A DNA stretch of 64,000 nt from NCBI GenBank assembly GCA_965199005.1, contig CBDAQK010000006.1, forward strand, positions 1,488,001 to 1,552,000. The letters are read 5' to 3'. How positions within the stretch are numbered: the first letter of the stretch is position 1; each line of letters starts with the position of its first letter. The stretch comes from LMUY01 sp965199005. Its GTDB lineage: Bacteria > Pseudomonadota > Alphaproteobacteria > Acetobacterales > Acetobacteraceae. Below are positions 48,051 to 55,345 of this stretch, one piece after another. The position numbers were made by a program, and so were the translations under genes. The notes under the pieces are model-generated. The model searched no databases. It saw nothing but the letters and a program-made list of their open reading frames with translations, and had not been told where the DNA came from.

Positions 48051-50344
48051 TGCGGTTTTTTCGCATCCTCCGGCGGGTTGGTGGCGCACTGGCGACGCTG
48101 GTGCTTTTGGCCCTCTCGGCAGTCGGCGGCGTCTTCTTCCTGTGCCTGCCCGCCTCGCACGAGGCGGCGCGCATCCCTGGCCTATCGGCTCCCGTGTCGA
48201 TCGCGTTCGACGCGCATGGCATTCCGCATATTCTGGCCGCGACAGCCGAAGATGGCGCGGTGGCCCTGGGTTTCGTGCAAGCGCGTGACCGGATGTTTCA
48301 GATGGAGCTGATGCGCCGGGCGGCGTCCGGCCGGGTCTCCGAACTCGCCGGGCCGGCCGCTTTGCCGCTGGACCGCACCATGCGGGTGCTTGGGCTGCGC
48401 CATCAGACGGAGCTGGGGATGGCCACCCTTCCCGCCCCCACCCTCAAGCTGCTGGAAGCCTATGCACGCGGCGTGAACGCGTATCTGGACGCGCATGGGC
48501 GCTGGACCGCAGTGCAATTCGCCGTCTTGGGCAAGCCGGAACCATGGACACCGGTGGATAGCCTGCTCTGGGGCAAAACCATGGGCATCTATCTATCGGG
48601 CAATTGGCGGTCGGAGCTGTCGCGGCTGTCGCTGGCGGCGACGCTGCCGCGCAGCCTGATCGACCAGCTCTGGCCGCCACAGGCTGACACGCCGTCGCCC
48701 AGTGCCGCCCTGGTGGAGCCGCGCTTCGCCGCCCTGGCCGGCGCGTCCGATGCGTTCATGCCGCGCTTCCCGCAGCCCTTTACCTTGCCAGACGAGGCAT
48801 CCAATGAATGGGCGGTGGATGGCGCCCATAGCGATACCGGCGCGCCCTTGCTGGCAGGTGATCCGCATCTCGCATTCAGCACGCCCGGCATTTGGTATCT
48901 GGCCCGCGTCGATACGCCGCAGGGCACCCTGGCCGGCGCCTTCGCACCCGGCGTGCCGCTGCTGGTGATTGGCCGGACCGGCAAGATCGCCTGGACGTTC
49001 ACCACCAATGGTGCGGACACGCAGGATGTCTTCACCGAAACGGTGCTGCCGGACGGGCGCTACGCCACGCCCGACGGCCCCGCCGCGTTCACCACCCGCG
49101 TCGAGCACATCGGCGTCCGCGGTGCGCCACCCGTAGACCTGGTGGTGCGTGAAACCCGGCACGGCCCGGTGGTCAGCGACATCCCGGGGCTCGCCGCCCC
49201 GGCGGGGATGGTGTTTGCCGCGGAGATGGCGAATTTGGCTCCTGGCGACGACGCCGCGACCGGCCTGCTGGCCTTGAATCGCGCCACGACCGTGGCCGAG
49301 GCTGGGTTAGCCGCACCGCTGATCACCGCGCCCGTGCAAAACCTGCTGGTGGCGGACCATGCCGGGATCGGCCAGTTCACCACCGGCCGCATCCCCATCC
49401 GCCGCGCCGGAGACGGCGAGTGGCCGCAGGCGGGTGCGGACGGCGCGCATGACTGGATTGGCTGGGCCACGGGGGATCAACTGCCACACCTCGTCGACCC
49501 GGCGAGCGGGCACATCGTCAACACCAACGAGCGGGTGGCGCCGCCCGATTACGGCGTGTTCATGGGCCGTGATTTCTATGGCGATTGGCGGGCGCAGCGC
49601 GTGCGGCAATTGCTGGGCAACAGGACATTGTCCATCGACGATTTCACCTCGATCCAGATGGATGTCACCAGTGCTTTCGCCCAGCATCTGCTGCCGATCC
49701 TGGCGGCGCGGCCACGGCATGATGACATGCTCGGCCGCGCCGCCGCTCTGCTGGATGGGTGGGACGGGCGTATGGAAATGGACCTGCCGCAGCCCCTTAT
49801 CTTCAACGCCTGGGTGCAACGCTTCGCGGCGCTCGTGCTGGAACGCAGCCATGTCCCCCTCGACGCACCCACCCCCTGGGAGGATTTCGTCGCCTGGGTG
49901 CTCACCCCGGCCGGTGCGAGTTGGTGTGGCGGGGATTGTGGTCCGATGTTGGACCAGGCCTTGAGCGAGGCGACGGCGCCGCTGGTGACCCGATTTGGCG
50001 CGGACCCGACCCAATGGAAATGGGGCGACCTGCATGTCGCCACCTTCACCGACCCGGTGCTACCGGTTCTGACCAGGCGCATCACGCAACCCGGCGACGA
50101 TACGACCATCTTCCGCGGCGGGTATCCCCTCGGCAGCGTCGAATCCGTGCACGGACCGAGCTATCGCGGCATTTATGACCTGGCCGACCTGGACCGAAGC
50201 AGGTTCATGGCGGCCCCAGGTGAATCTGGTAACCCTTTAAGCCCACATTTCCACGATATGTTAAACCCATGGCGAGATGGGGGCTTCGTGACCCTGGGAA
50301 AAACTGTCGGCCCCGGCGGCGATACCCTGGCGCTGCGCCCGTGA
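48050..50344 (+). CDS. Penicillin amidase (S45) family acylase
   Basis: A 764-residue Ntn hydrolase. It begins MRFFRILRRVGGALATLVLLALSAV (only partly quoted here: RRVGGALATLVLLALSAVG), a signal or anchor helix, then SIAFDAHGIPHILAATAEDG and GFVQARDRMFQMELMRR, typical of S45 alpha subunits. Autocatalytic processing should expose Ser251 in ASNEWAVDGAHS, followed by PLLAGDPHLAFSTPGIWY. GRTGKIAWTFTTNGADTQDV and HGPVV are further marks. Family members hydrolyse penicillins, cephalosporin side chains, N-acyl-homoserine lactones or other amides; the physiological substrate here is unknown. Coupled with ggt, it forms a pair of exported Ntn amidases. Confidence 0.9.
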   Translation: MRFFRILRRVGGALATLVLLALSAVGGVFFLCLPASHEAARIPGLSAPVSIAFDAHGIPHILAATAEDGAVALGFVQARDRMFQMELMRRAASGRVSELAGPAALPLDRTMRVLGLRHQTELGMATLPAPTLKLLEAYARGVNAYLDAHGRWTAVQFAVLGKPEPWTPVDSLLWGKTMGIYLSGNWRSELSRLSLAATLPRSLIDQLWPPQADTPSPSAALVEPRFAALAGASDAFMPRFPQPFTLPDEASNEWAVDGAHSDTGAPLLAGDPHLAFSTPGIWYLARVDTPQGTLAGAFAPGVPLLVIGRTGKIAWTFTTNGADTQDVFTETVLPDGRYATPDGPAAFTTRVEHIGVRGAPPVDLVVRETRHGPVVSDIPGLAAPAGMVFAAEMANLAPGDDAATGLLALNRATTVAEAGLAAPLITAPVQNLLVADHAGIGQFTTGRIPIRRAGDGEWPQAGADGAHDWIGWATGDQLPHLVDPASGHIVNTNERVAPPDYGVFMGRDFYGDWRAQRVRQLLGNRTLSIDDFTSIQMDVTSAFAQHLLPILAARPRHDDMLGRAAALLDGWDGRMEMDLPQPLIFNAWVQRFAALVLERSHVPLDAPTPWEDFVAWVLTPAGASWCGGDCGPMLDQALSEATAPLVTRFGADPTQWKWGDLHVATFTDPVLPVLTRRITQPGDDTTIFRGGYPLGSVESVHGPSYRGIYDLADLDRSRFMAAPGESGNPLSPHFHDMLNPWRDGGFVTLGKTVGPGGDTLALRP

Positions 50345-50402
50345 CCCGTTATGTAATGAGACGATTGACCGCACCCGGCGGCCCGTGGACGATGCGCCGC
50401 CC

Positions 50403-51179
50403 ATGACCTACAAGCCACCCCGCCGTCCGCAATTCTTCTATACCACAGCCCCCCTGCCATGCCCGTACGTGGCGGGCCGGACGGAGCGCAAGGTGGTGAC
50501 CGAAATTACCGGGCCCGATAGCGACGCGCTGCACGACCGCCTCTCGCGCGCCGGGTTCCGCCGCAGCCACAACATCGCCTACGCGCCGGTTTGCCCCGCC
50601 TGCAACGCCTGCGTGCCGATCCGCATCCCGGTCGTGACCTTCCAGCCGGATCGAACGCTGCGCCGGGTCGACCGCTATAACGCCGACATAACCGGCTATG
50701 AGGTCCCGGCACGGGCGACGGCGGAGCAGTTTCAGCTGTTCCAGCGCTACCAACTGGCCCGCCACGCCGAGGGCGATATGGCGACCATGAGTTTCTACGA
50801 TTATCGCGCGATGGTGGAGGACACGCCGATCGAGACCTCGATCATCGAGTTCCGCGATGCGGAGGACCGGCTGGTCGGCGGCTGCCTGACGGATCGGCTC
50901 GGGGATGGCCTTTCCGCGGTTTACAGCTATTTCGCGCCGGAGTTGGAGCGCCGTTCGCTCGGGAACTACGCGATCCTGTGGCTCATCCAGCGGGCGCGCA
51001 AACTGGGCTTGCCCTATGTCTATCTCGGGTATTGGGTGCCTGAGAGTGCCAAGATGGCCTACAAGGCCCGTTTCAGGCCCTCAGAGGTGTTGGCCGGTGG
51101 AACGTGGCGCATACTCGCCGACGGCGATCACGCACCAATGCCGGCTTCCGTGCCAGCCATGGTGTCCGAAGGCGACTGA
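50403..51179 (+). CDS. bpt: Aspartate/glutamate leucyltransferase (Bpt; arginyltransferase family)
   Basis: A 258-residue aminoacyl-tRNA-protein transferase that adds leucine to N-terminal Asp or Glu, marking proteins for ClpS/ClpAP. Seen: FFYTTAPLPCPYVAGRTERK, YAPVCPACNACVPIRIPV (the cysteine cluster), SFYDYRAMVEDTPI, YSYFAPELERRSLGNYAIL and YVYLGYWVPESAKMAYKARF (part). I take ATG 50403, which starts MTYKPPRRPQFF; a GTG at 50385 is an alternative. It lies 58 bases after the acylase stop. Confidence 0.93.
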   Translation: MTYKPPRRPQFFYTTAPLPCPYVAGRTERKVVTEITGPDSDALHDRLSRAGFRRSHNIAYAPVCPACNACVPIRIPVVTFQPDRTLRRVDRYNADITGYEVPARATAEQFQLFQRYQLARHAEGDMATMSFYDYRAMVEDTPIETSIIEFRDAEDRLVGGCLTDRLGDGLSAVYSYFAPELERRSLGNYAILWLIQRARKLGLPYVYLGYWVPESAKMAYKARFRPSEVLAGGTWRILADGDHAPMPASVPAMVSEGD

Positions 51180-51232
51180 GCGGCCTCGCACTGTGCGGTG
51201 CCGCCCGGCCGGAGGGTGGATGCAGTCTCGGC

Positions 51233-51328
51233 TCAGTCCTTGATGTCACGGCTGCGGAGCATCACGGCAGACAAAAAGCCGAGCGTGACGAGGCCTGTGA
51301 TTGCGAAGGTCAGGGAGAGTGACATCAT
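51233..51328 (-). CDS. Candidate 31-residue single-helix membrane protein
   Basis: A short minus-strand ORF in the gap before dgdA. It reads MMSLSLTFAITGLVTLGFL then SAVMLRSRDIKD: a hydrophobic helix of about 20 residues followed by a charged tail, predicted N-out/C-in by the positive-inside rule. AAGGTG lies 8 bases before the first ATG as a possible Shine-Dalgarno, and the region upstream is the most AT-rich in the neighbourhood. A second ATG follows at once (51325). I do not recognise a family; size and form recall KdpF, CydX or similar small subunits, but no such partner is next to it. Coding status is inferred only from composition, RBS and placement. Confidence 0.45.
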   Translation of the reverse strand: MMSLSLTFAITGLVTLGFLSAVMLRSRDIKD

Positions 51329-51384
51329 TTGAGCGCACCTTGTTCAATTTCTATTCGCACGCAAAATTAATCGGGAAAAGTGAA

Positions 51385-51418
51385 CCAATCTCTAATAAGA
51401 GACGGCAGATCAGATTGG
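51385..51418. promoter_or_regulatory. Nested dyad symmetry in the dgdA / small-ORF intergenic region
   Basis: Outer inverted repeat CCAATCT (51385-51391) and AGATTGG (51412-51418), with an inner hairpin TCTCT-AATA-AGAGA at 51389-51402. It lies in the AT-rich middle of the 325-base gap between bpt and dgdA, 57 bases upstream of the small ORF start and 87 bases upstream of dgdA. The symmetry and position suit a regulator binding site (dgdA is controlled by a LysR-type DgdR in Burkholderia cepacia), but no regulator gene is adjacent. Nothing else was seen in the gap apart from the small ORF. Confidence 0.35.
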
Positions 51419-51504
51419 CTCGCGGCTACCTCACGGCGTTTGGGCGGACTCGTTTCTTCCTGCGCAATGTCCTACGTTCAGTCCGCTCACAAAGGCGTCG
51501 CTGC

Positions 51505-52803
51505 ATGACCCAAGCCCTCCCCGCCCACGCGACCCGCCATTTGCTAAGATATGGTGGAGACTTCGTCCCGTTCGTTGCGCATCGGGCGGAAGGGGCGTTC
51601 GTCTACGACGAGGCCGGGCGGCGCGTGCTCGATTTCACGTCGGGCCAGATGAGCGCGATTCTGGGCCATTCCCACCCGGAGATCACCGCGACGATCCGCC
51701 AAGGCGCGGGGCAGTTGGTGCATCTCTTCTCGTCCATGCTCAGCCAGCCGGTCATCGACCTGGCGGCGCAACTCGCCGCGCTGATGCCGGACCTTCCCCG
51801 CGTCATGTTGCTGTCCACTGGCGGAGAGGCGAACGAAGCGGCTATCCGGATCGCCAAGCTTGTCACTGGGAAGTGGGAAGTGGTCGGCTTTGCGCAATCC
51901 TGGCACGGGATGACCGGCGGCGCCGCGGCGGCAACCTACAAGGCGGGGCGGCGCGGCTATGGCCCGGTGGCCGCGGGCTCTTTCGCTATCCCAGCGCCCA
52001 ACCCCTACCGCCCGCGCTTTCCCGGCGTGACATGGCAGCAGGAGTTGGACGACAGCTTCGACCTGCTGGACCGGCAGAGCACGGGCAATTTGGCCGCCTT
52101 CATTGCCGAGCCGATCCTGTCCAGCGGCGGCATCCTGGTCCTGCCGCCGGGCTATTTGCGCGCATTGCAGGCGAAGTGCCGCGAGCGAGGAATGCTCCTG
52201 ATCCTCGACGAAGCGCAGACCGGCGTTGGCCGGACCGGGCGGATGTTCGCGTCCGAGCATGACGGGGTCGTCCCGGACATCATGACTCTGTCGAAGACGT
52301 TGGGCGCCGGGCTACCGCTCTCGGCCGTGATGACAACGGATGCAATTGCGGCCGAATGCGACGCACGCGACTTCCTGTTCTATACGACCCACGTCAACGA
52401 TCCACTTCCCGCACTGGTCGGTCTGAAGGTGCTGGAGATCGTTCAGCGCGATGATTTGGCGGCACGGGCCGAGGCGCTGGGCGCGCAGTTGCGGGCTGGG
52501 CTGGCGGCCATTGGCGCGGACTATCCGTGCGTCGGGGATTTGCGCGGCCGGGGCTTGCTCATCGGTCTCGAATTCGCTGACTCGGACCGCATGCCGGCCG
52601 CCTTGTTGTCCGACGCGGTCACCGACCGGGCGCTGGAGTTGGGGCTGTCGGCCAACATCGTGCGCGCCGGGTCCTCAGGCGGGGTGATGCGCATCGCACC
52701 GCCCTTGACGATTACGTCCGAGGAGTTGGATTTGGGCGTGTCGCTGTTGCGGCAAGCGATCGGGGACGTGACATCCTCCAGACTGGCGCAGGCGGCTGAG
52801 TAG
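51505..52803 (+). CDS. dgdA: 2,2-dialkylglycine decarboxylase (PLP-dependent)
   Basis: A 432-residue class III aminotransferase-fold enzyme, the same length as Burkholderia cepacia DgdA (433). It keeps the residues that define dialkylglycine decarboxylase: Gln48 in DFTSGQMSAILGHSHPE, Trp133 and Met136 in QSWHGMTGGAAA, PLP lysine Lys264 in TLSKTLGAGLP and substrate-carboxylate Arg396 in MRIAPPLTIT. It decarboxylates 2-methylalanine or isovaline and then transaminates pyruvate, giving ketone plus L-alanine. ATG 51505 is chosen because the protein then starts at the conserved region; the frame is open back to 51301 through AT-rich, non-coding-looking sequence. It stands alone between two convergent or unrelated genes. 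Confidence 0.9.
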   Translation: MTQALPAHATRHLLRYGGDFVPFVAHRAEGAFVYDEAGRRVLDFTSGQMSAILGHSHPEITATIRQGAGQLVHLFSSMLSQPVIDLAAQLAALMPDLPRVMLLSTGGEANEAAIRIAKLVTGKWEVVGFAQSWHGMTGGAAAATYKAGRRGYGPVAAGSFAIPAPNPYRPRFPGVTWQQELDDSFDLLDRQSTGNLAAFIAEPILSSGGILVLPPGYLRALQAKCRERGMLLILDEAQTGVGRTGRMFASEHDGVVPDIMTLSKTLGAGLPLSAVMTTDAIAAECDARDFLFYTTHVNDPLPALVGLKVLEIVQRDDLAARAEALGAQLRAGLAAIGADYPCVGDLRGRGLLIGLEFADSDRMPAALLSDAVTDRALELGLSANIVRAGSSGGVMRIAPPLTITSEELDLGVSLLRQAIGDVTSSRLAQAAE

Positions 52804-52812
52804 GCCAGAGGG

Positions 52813-53370
52813 TCAAACCCGGAGATGATCCGGGATCGTCAGGCCCAGCCGAGTCGGGACGTCCCAAATCTCCCGCACGGATCGAACCGTCCTGAACCCG
52901 GTTCGCAAATAGGTCGGCAGCGCGCGTGGGTGGTCGGCAGTACAGGTATTGACCGTCACGCCCCGGCCTGCCTTCCGGAACGCTTCATCGACGGCGGTGC
53001 GCAGAAAAGCGGCACCGATGCCCCGGCCTACCGCGAAGGGTACCAGCCCAAAATAGCTGAGGTTCACGTCTGGCCGCGACCGCCCATCCAGTTCGAAGAA
53101 CCCGATCGGCTCACCGCCGCGATACAGCACGTGAACGGCGACATTTGGATCGCCGAGAATGCCGGCCAGCGCAGAATCCGGCATCGCCCGCCTAAGCCAC
53201 CAGAGATGGGGCGACCCGACCGTGTCGTACAAATACCGGTAAAAGCTGATACTAGGCTTTGGGACGAGGATGAGGTCGGTGTCTTTCGGCAGCGGCACCG
53301 CCGGGTTCGCCGGCGGCCGGTCCATGCGCAGGAACGTCACCGTCACGGCAACGCGGGCAGCGGGCTGCAC
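52813..53370 (-). CDS. GNAT family N-acetyltransferase
   Basis: A 185-residue (170 if the internal ATG at 53325 is used) acetyltransferase. The acetyl-CoA loop is FAVGRGIGAAFLRTAVDEAF, preceded by VNLSYFGLVPF, and the late strand is TCTADHPRALPTYLRTGFR. The pattern resembles small-molecule or peptide acetyltransferases; the substrate is unknown. The GTG start lies two bases after the rpoD stop, so it is likely co-transcribed with rpoD. It converges on dgdA with 9 bases between stop codons. Confidence 0.78.
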   Translation of the reverse strand: MQPAARVAVTVTFLRMDRPPANPAVPLPKDTDLILVPKPSISFYRYLYDTVGSPHLWWLRRAMPDSALAGILGDPNVAVHVLYRGGEPIGFFELDGRSRPDVNLSYFGLVPFAVGRGIGAAFLRTAVDEAFRKAGRGVTVNTCTADHPRALPTYLRTGFRTVRSVREIWDVPTRLGLTIPDHLRV

Positions 53371-53372
53371 CT

Positions 53373-55331
53373 CTAGTCGTCGAGGAACGAGCGCAGCTTT
53401 CGGCTGCGGCTCGGGTGCTTCAGTTTCCGCAGCGCCTTGGCTTCGATCTGGCGAATGCGCTCGCGCGTGACGTTGAATTGCTGGCCGACCTCTTCCAGCG
53501 TGTGATCGGTGTTCATGCCGATGCCGAACCGCATCCGCAGCACCCGCTCCTCACGCGGGGTCAGCGAGGAGAGGACGCGCGTGGTTGCCTCGCGCAGATT
53601 CGCCTGGATCGCGGCGTCCAAGGGAATCACGGCGGCCTTGTCCTCGATGAAATCGCCGAGATGGCTGTCTTCCTCGTCACCGATCGGCGTCTCGAGGCTG
53701 ATCGGTTCCTTGGCGATCTTGAGAACCTTGCGGACCTTCTCCAGCGGCATGCCCAGCTTTTCAGCCAGTTCTTCCGGAGCCGGTTCGCGGCCGATCTCGT
53801 GCAGCATCTGCCGGCTGGTTCGCACCAGCTTGTTGATGGTCTCGATCATGTGGACGGGAATACGGATCGTGCGCGCCTGGTCCGCGATCGAGCGGGTGAT
53901 CGCCTGGCGGATCCACCACGTTGCGTAGGTGGAGAATTTGTAGCCGCGGCGATACTCGAATTTATCCACAGCCTTCATCAGGCCGATATTGCCCTCTTGG
54001 ATGAGATCCAGGAACTGCAGGCCGCGGTTGGTGTATTTCTTGGCGATCGAGATCACCAGACGGAGATTCGCCTCGATCATCTCCTTCTTGGCCCGTGCGC
54101 TATCCCGCTCGCCACGGCTGACCGTCATATACACCCGGCGGAATTCTGGGATGGGCAGCCCGCCATCCTGGGCGACGGCGCTGATCTTCGCCCGCACGTC
54201 GGCGGCCGCCTCGAAATGCTTGGCGGTAAAAGTTTTCCAACCCTTGCCGGGCAGGTGCGCCACGCGCTCCATCCAGTTCGGGTCCAGCTCGTAGCCACGG
54301 TATTCCTTCAGGAACTCGTCGCGCGAAATCTTGCACTGCTCCCCAAGCCGCAACAGCTGGCCCTCCAGCGTGTTCAGCCGCTGGCTGAGCTGCTTGAGCT
54401 GGCTGACCAACTCCTCGATCCGGTTGTTGTGCAGGCGAACCTGCTCCACCAGCCCGACGAGTTCCTCACGCTGCTTTTCGTAGCTTTTTTCCGAGCGGGC
54501 GTTGACTTCCTCGCCCAGCGTCATCGTCTCCAAGCGGCGAGACTGGACCTTGTGCAGCTTCTTGTAGAGCGATTCGATTTCCTCAAAGGTCGCGAGGACT
54601 TCGGGCTTCAGCTTCTCTTCCAGCGCCGAGAGCGACATGCCGGGGCCTTCGCCCTCCTCGCCGTCGTCATCAGGGTCCGGCGGTTCGGCATCGGCAGTCT
54701 CGGCCCCTTCTACGATCGCCTCGGGCGGCGGCGCACCGGCGCCTTGCGTAGCCTCCAGATCGACGATGTCGCGCAGCAGCATGCGGCCGGCCTTCAGCGC
54801 CTCATGCCAGGCGATGATGGCGCGGAAGGTCAGCGGGCTTTCGCAGAGGCCGCCGATCATCATGTCGCGGCCGGCTTCGATCCGCTTGGCGATGGCGATT
54901 TCGCCCTCGCGGGACAGCAGCTCGACCGAGCCCATCTCGCGCAAATACATCCGGACGGGATCGTCGGTGCGGCCGATATTGGCCTCGTCGACGTTGCCGG
55001 CGGGCTCTGCCTCGGGACCGTCCTCCTCCTCGGCCTTGTCGGCCTTGGCGGGGACCACCTCGCCATCCTCGGCCTCTTCGCCTTCAACCACTTGAATGCC
55101 CATCTCGCTGAGCATCGCCATCACGTCTTCGATTTGCTCGGAGCTGTTATGCTCTGGCGGCAGGACGGCATTCAGTTCGTCAAATGTGATATACCCGCGC
55201 TCTTTGCCCCGCGCGATCAGGCGCTTGACGGCAGCGGCGTTGGTGTCGAGCAGGGTTGTGTCGGCATCCTGCTCGGCGGAAGCAGATTCAGCGGTCGCGG
55301 TGGGCTTCGTCGCCATACTGGCTGTCTCCAA
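53373..55331 (-). CDS. rpoD: RNA polymerase primary sigma factor RpoD (sigma-70)
   Basis: A 652-residue housekeeping sigma factor. Region 1.1 is at the N-terminus (KRLIARGKERGYITFDELN). Region 1.2 is DDPVRMYLREMGSVELLSRE, then the long non-conserved insert with an acidic stretch typical of proteobacteria. Region 2 is in FEYRRGYKFSTYATWWIRQA, and region 4.2 is the helix-turn-helix EEVGQQFNVTRERIRQIEAK. It directs transcription of most growth genes. It follows dnaG by 14 bases; dnaG-rpoD adjacency is the conserved macromolecular synthesis arrangement. Confidence 0.98.
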   Translation of the reverse strand: METASMATKPTATAESASAEQDADTTLLDTNAAAVKRLIARGKERGYITFDELNAVLPPEHNSSEQIEDVMAMLSEMGIQVVEGEEAEDGEVVPAKADKAEEEDGPEAEPAGNVDEANIGRTDDPVRMYLREMGSVELLSREGEIAIAKRIEAGRDMMIGGLCESPLTFRAIIAWHEALKAGRMLLRDIVDLEATQGAGAPPPEAIVEGAETADAEPPDPDDDGEEGEGPGMSLSALEEKLKPEVLATFEEIESLYKKLHKVQSRRLETMTLGEEVNARSEKSYEKQREELVGLVEQVRLHNNRIEELVSQLKQLSQRLNTLEGQLLRLGEQCKISRDEFLKEYRGYELDPNWMERVAHLPGKGWKTFTAKHFEAAADVRAKISAVAQDGGLPIPEFRRVYMTVSRGERDSARAKKEMIEANLRLVISIAKKYTNRGLQFLDLIQEGNIGLMKAVDKFEYRRGYKFSTYATWWIRQAITRSIADQARTIRIPVHMIETINKLVRTSRQMLHEIGREPAPEELAEKLGMPLEKVRKVLKIAKEPISLETPIGDEEDSHLGDFIEDKAAVIPLDAAIQANLREATTRVLSSLTPREERVLRMRFGIGMNTDHTLEEVGQQFNVTRERIRQIEAKALRKLKHPSRSRKLRSFLDD

Positions 55332-55345
55332 CTCTGTCGGGCCGG

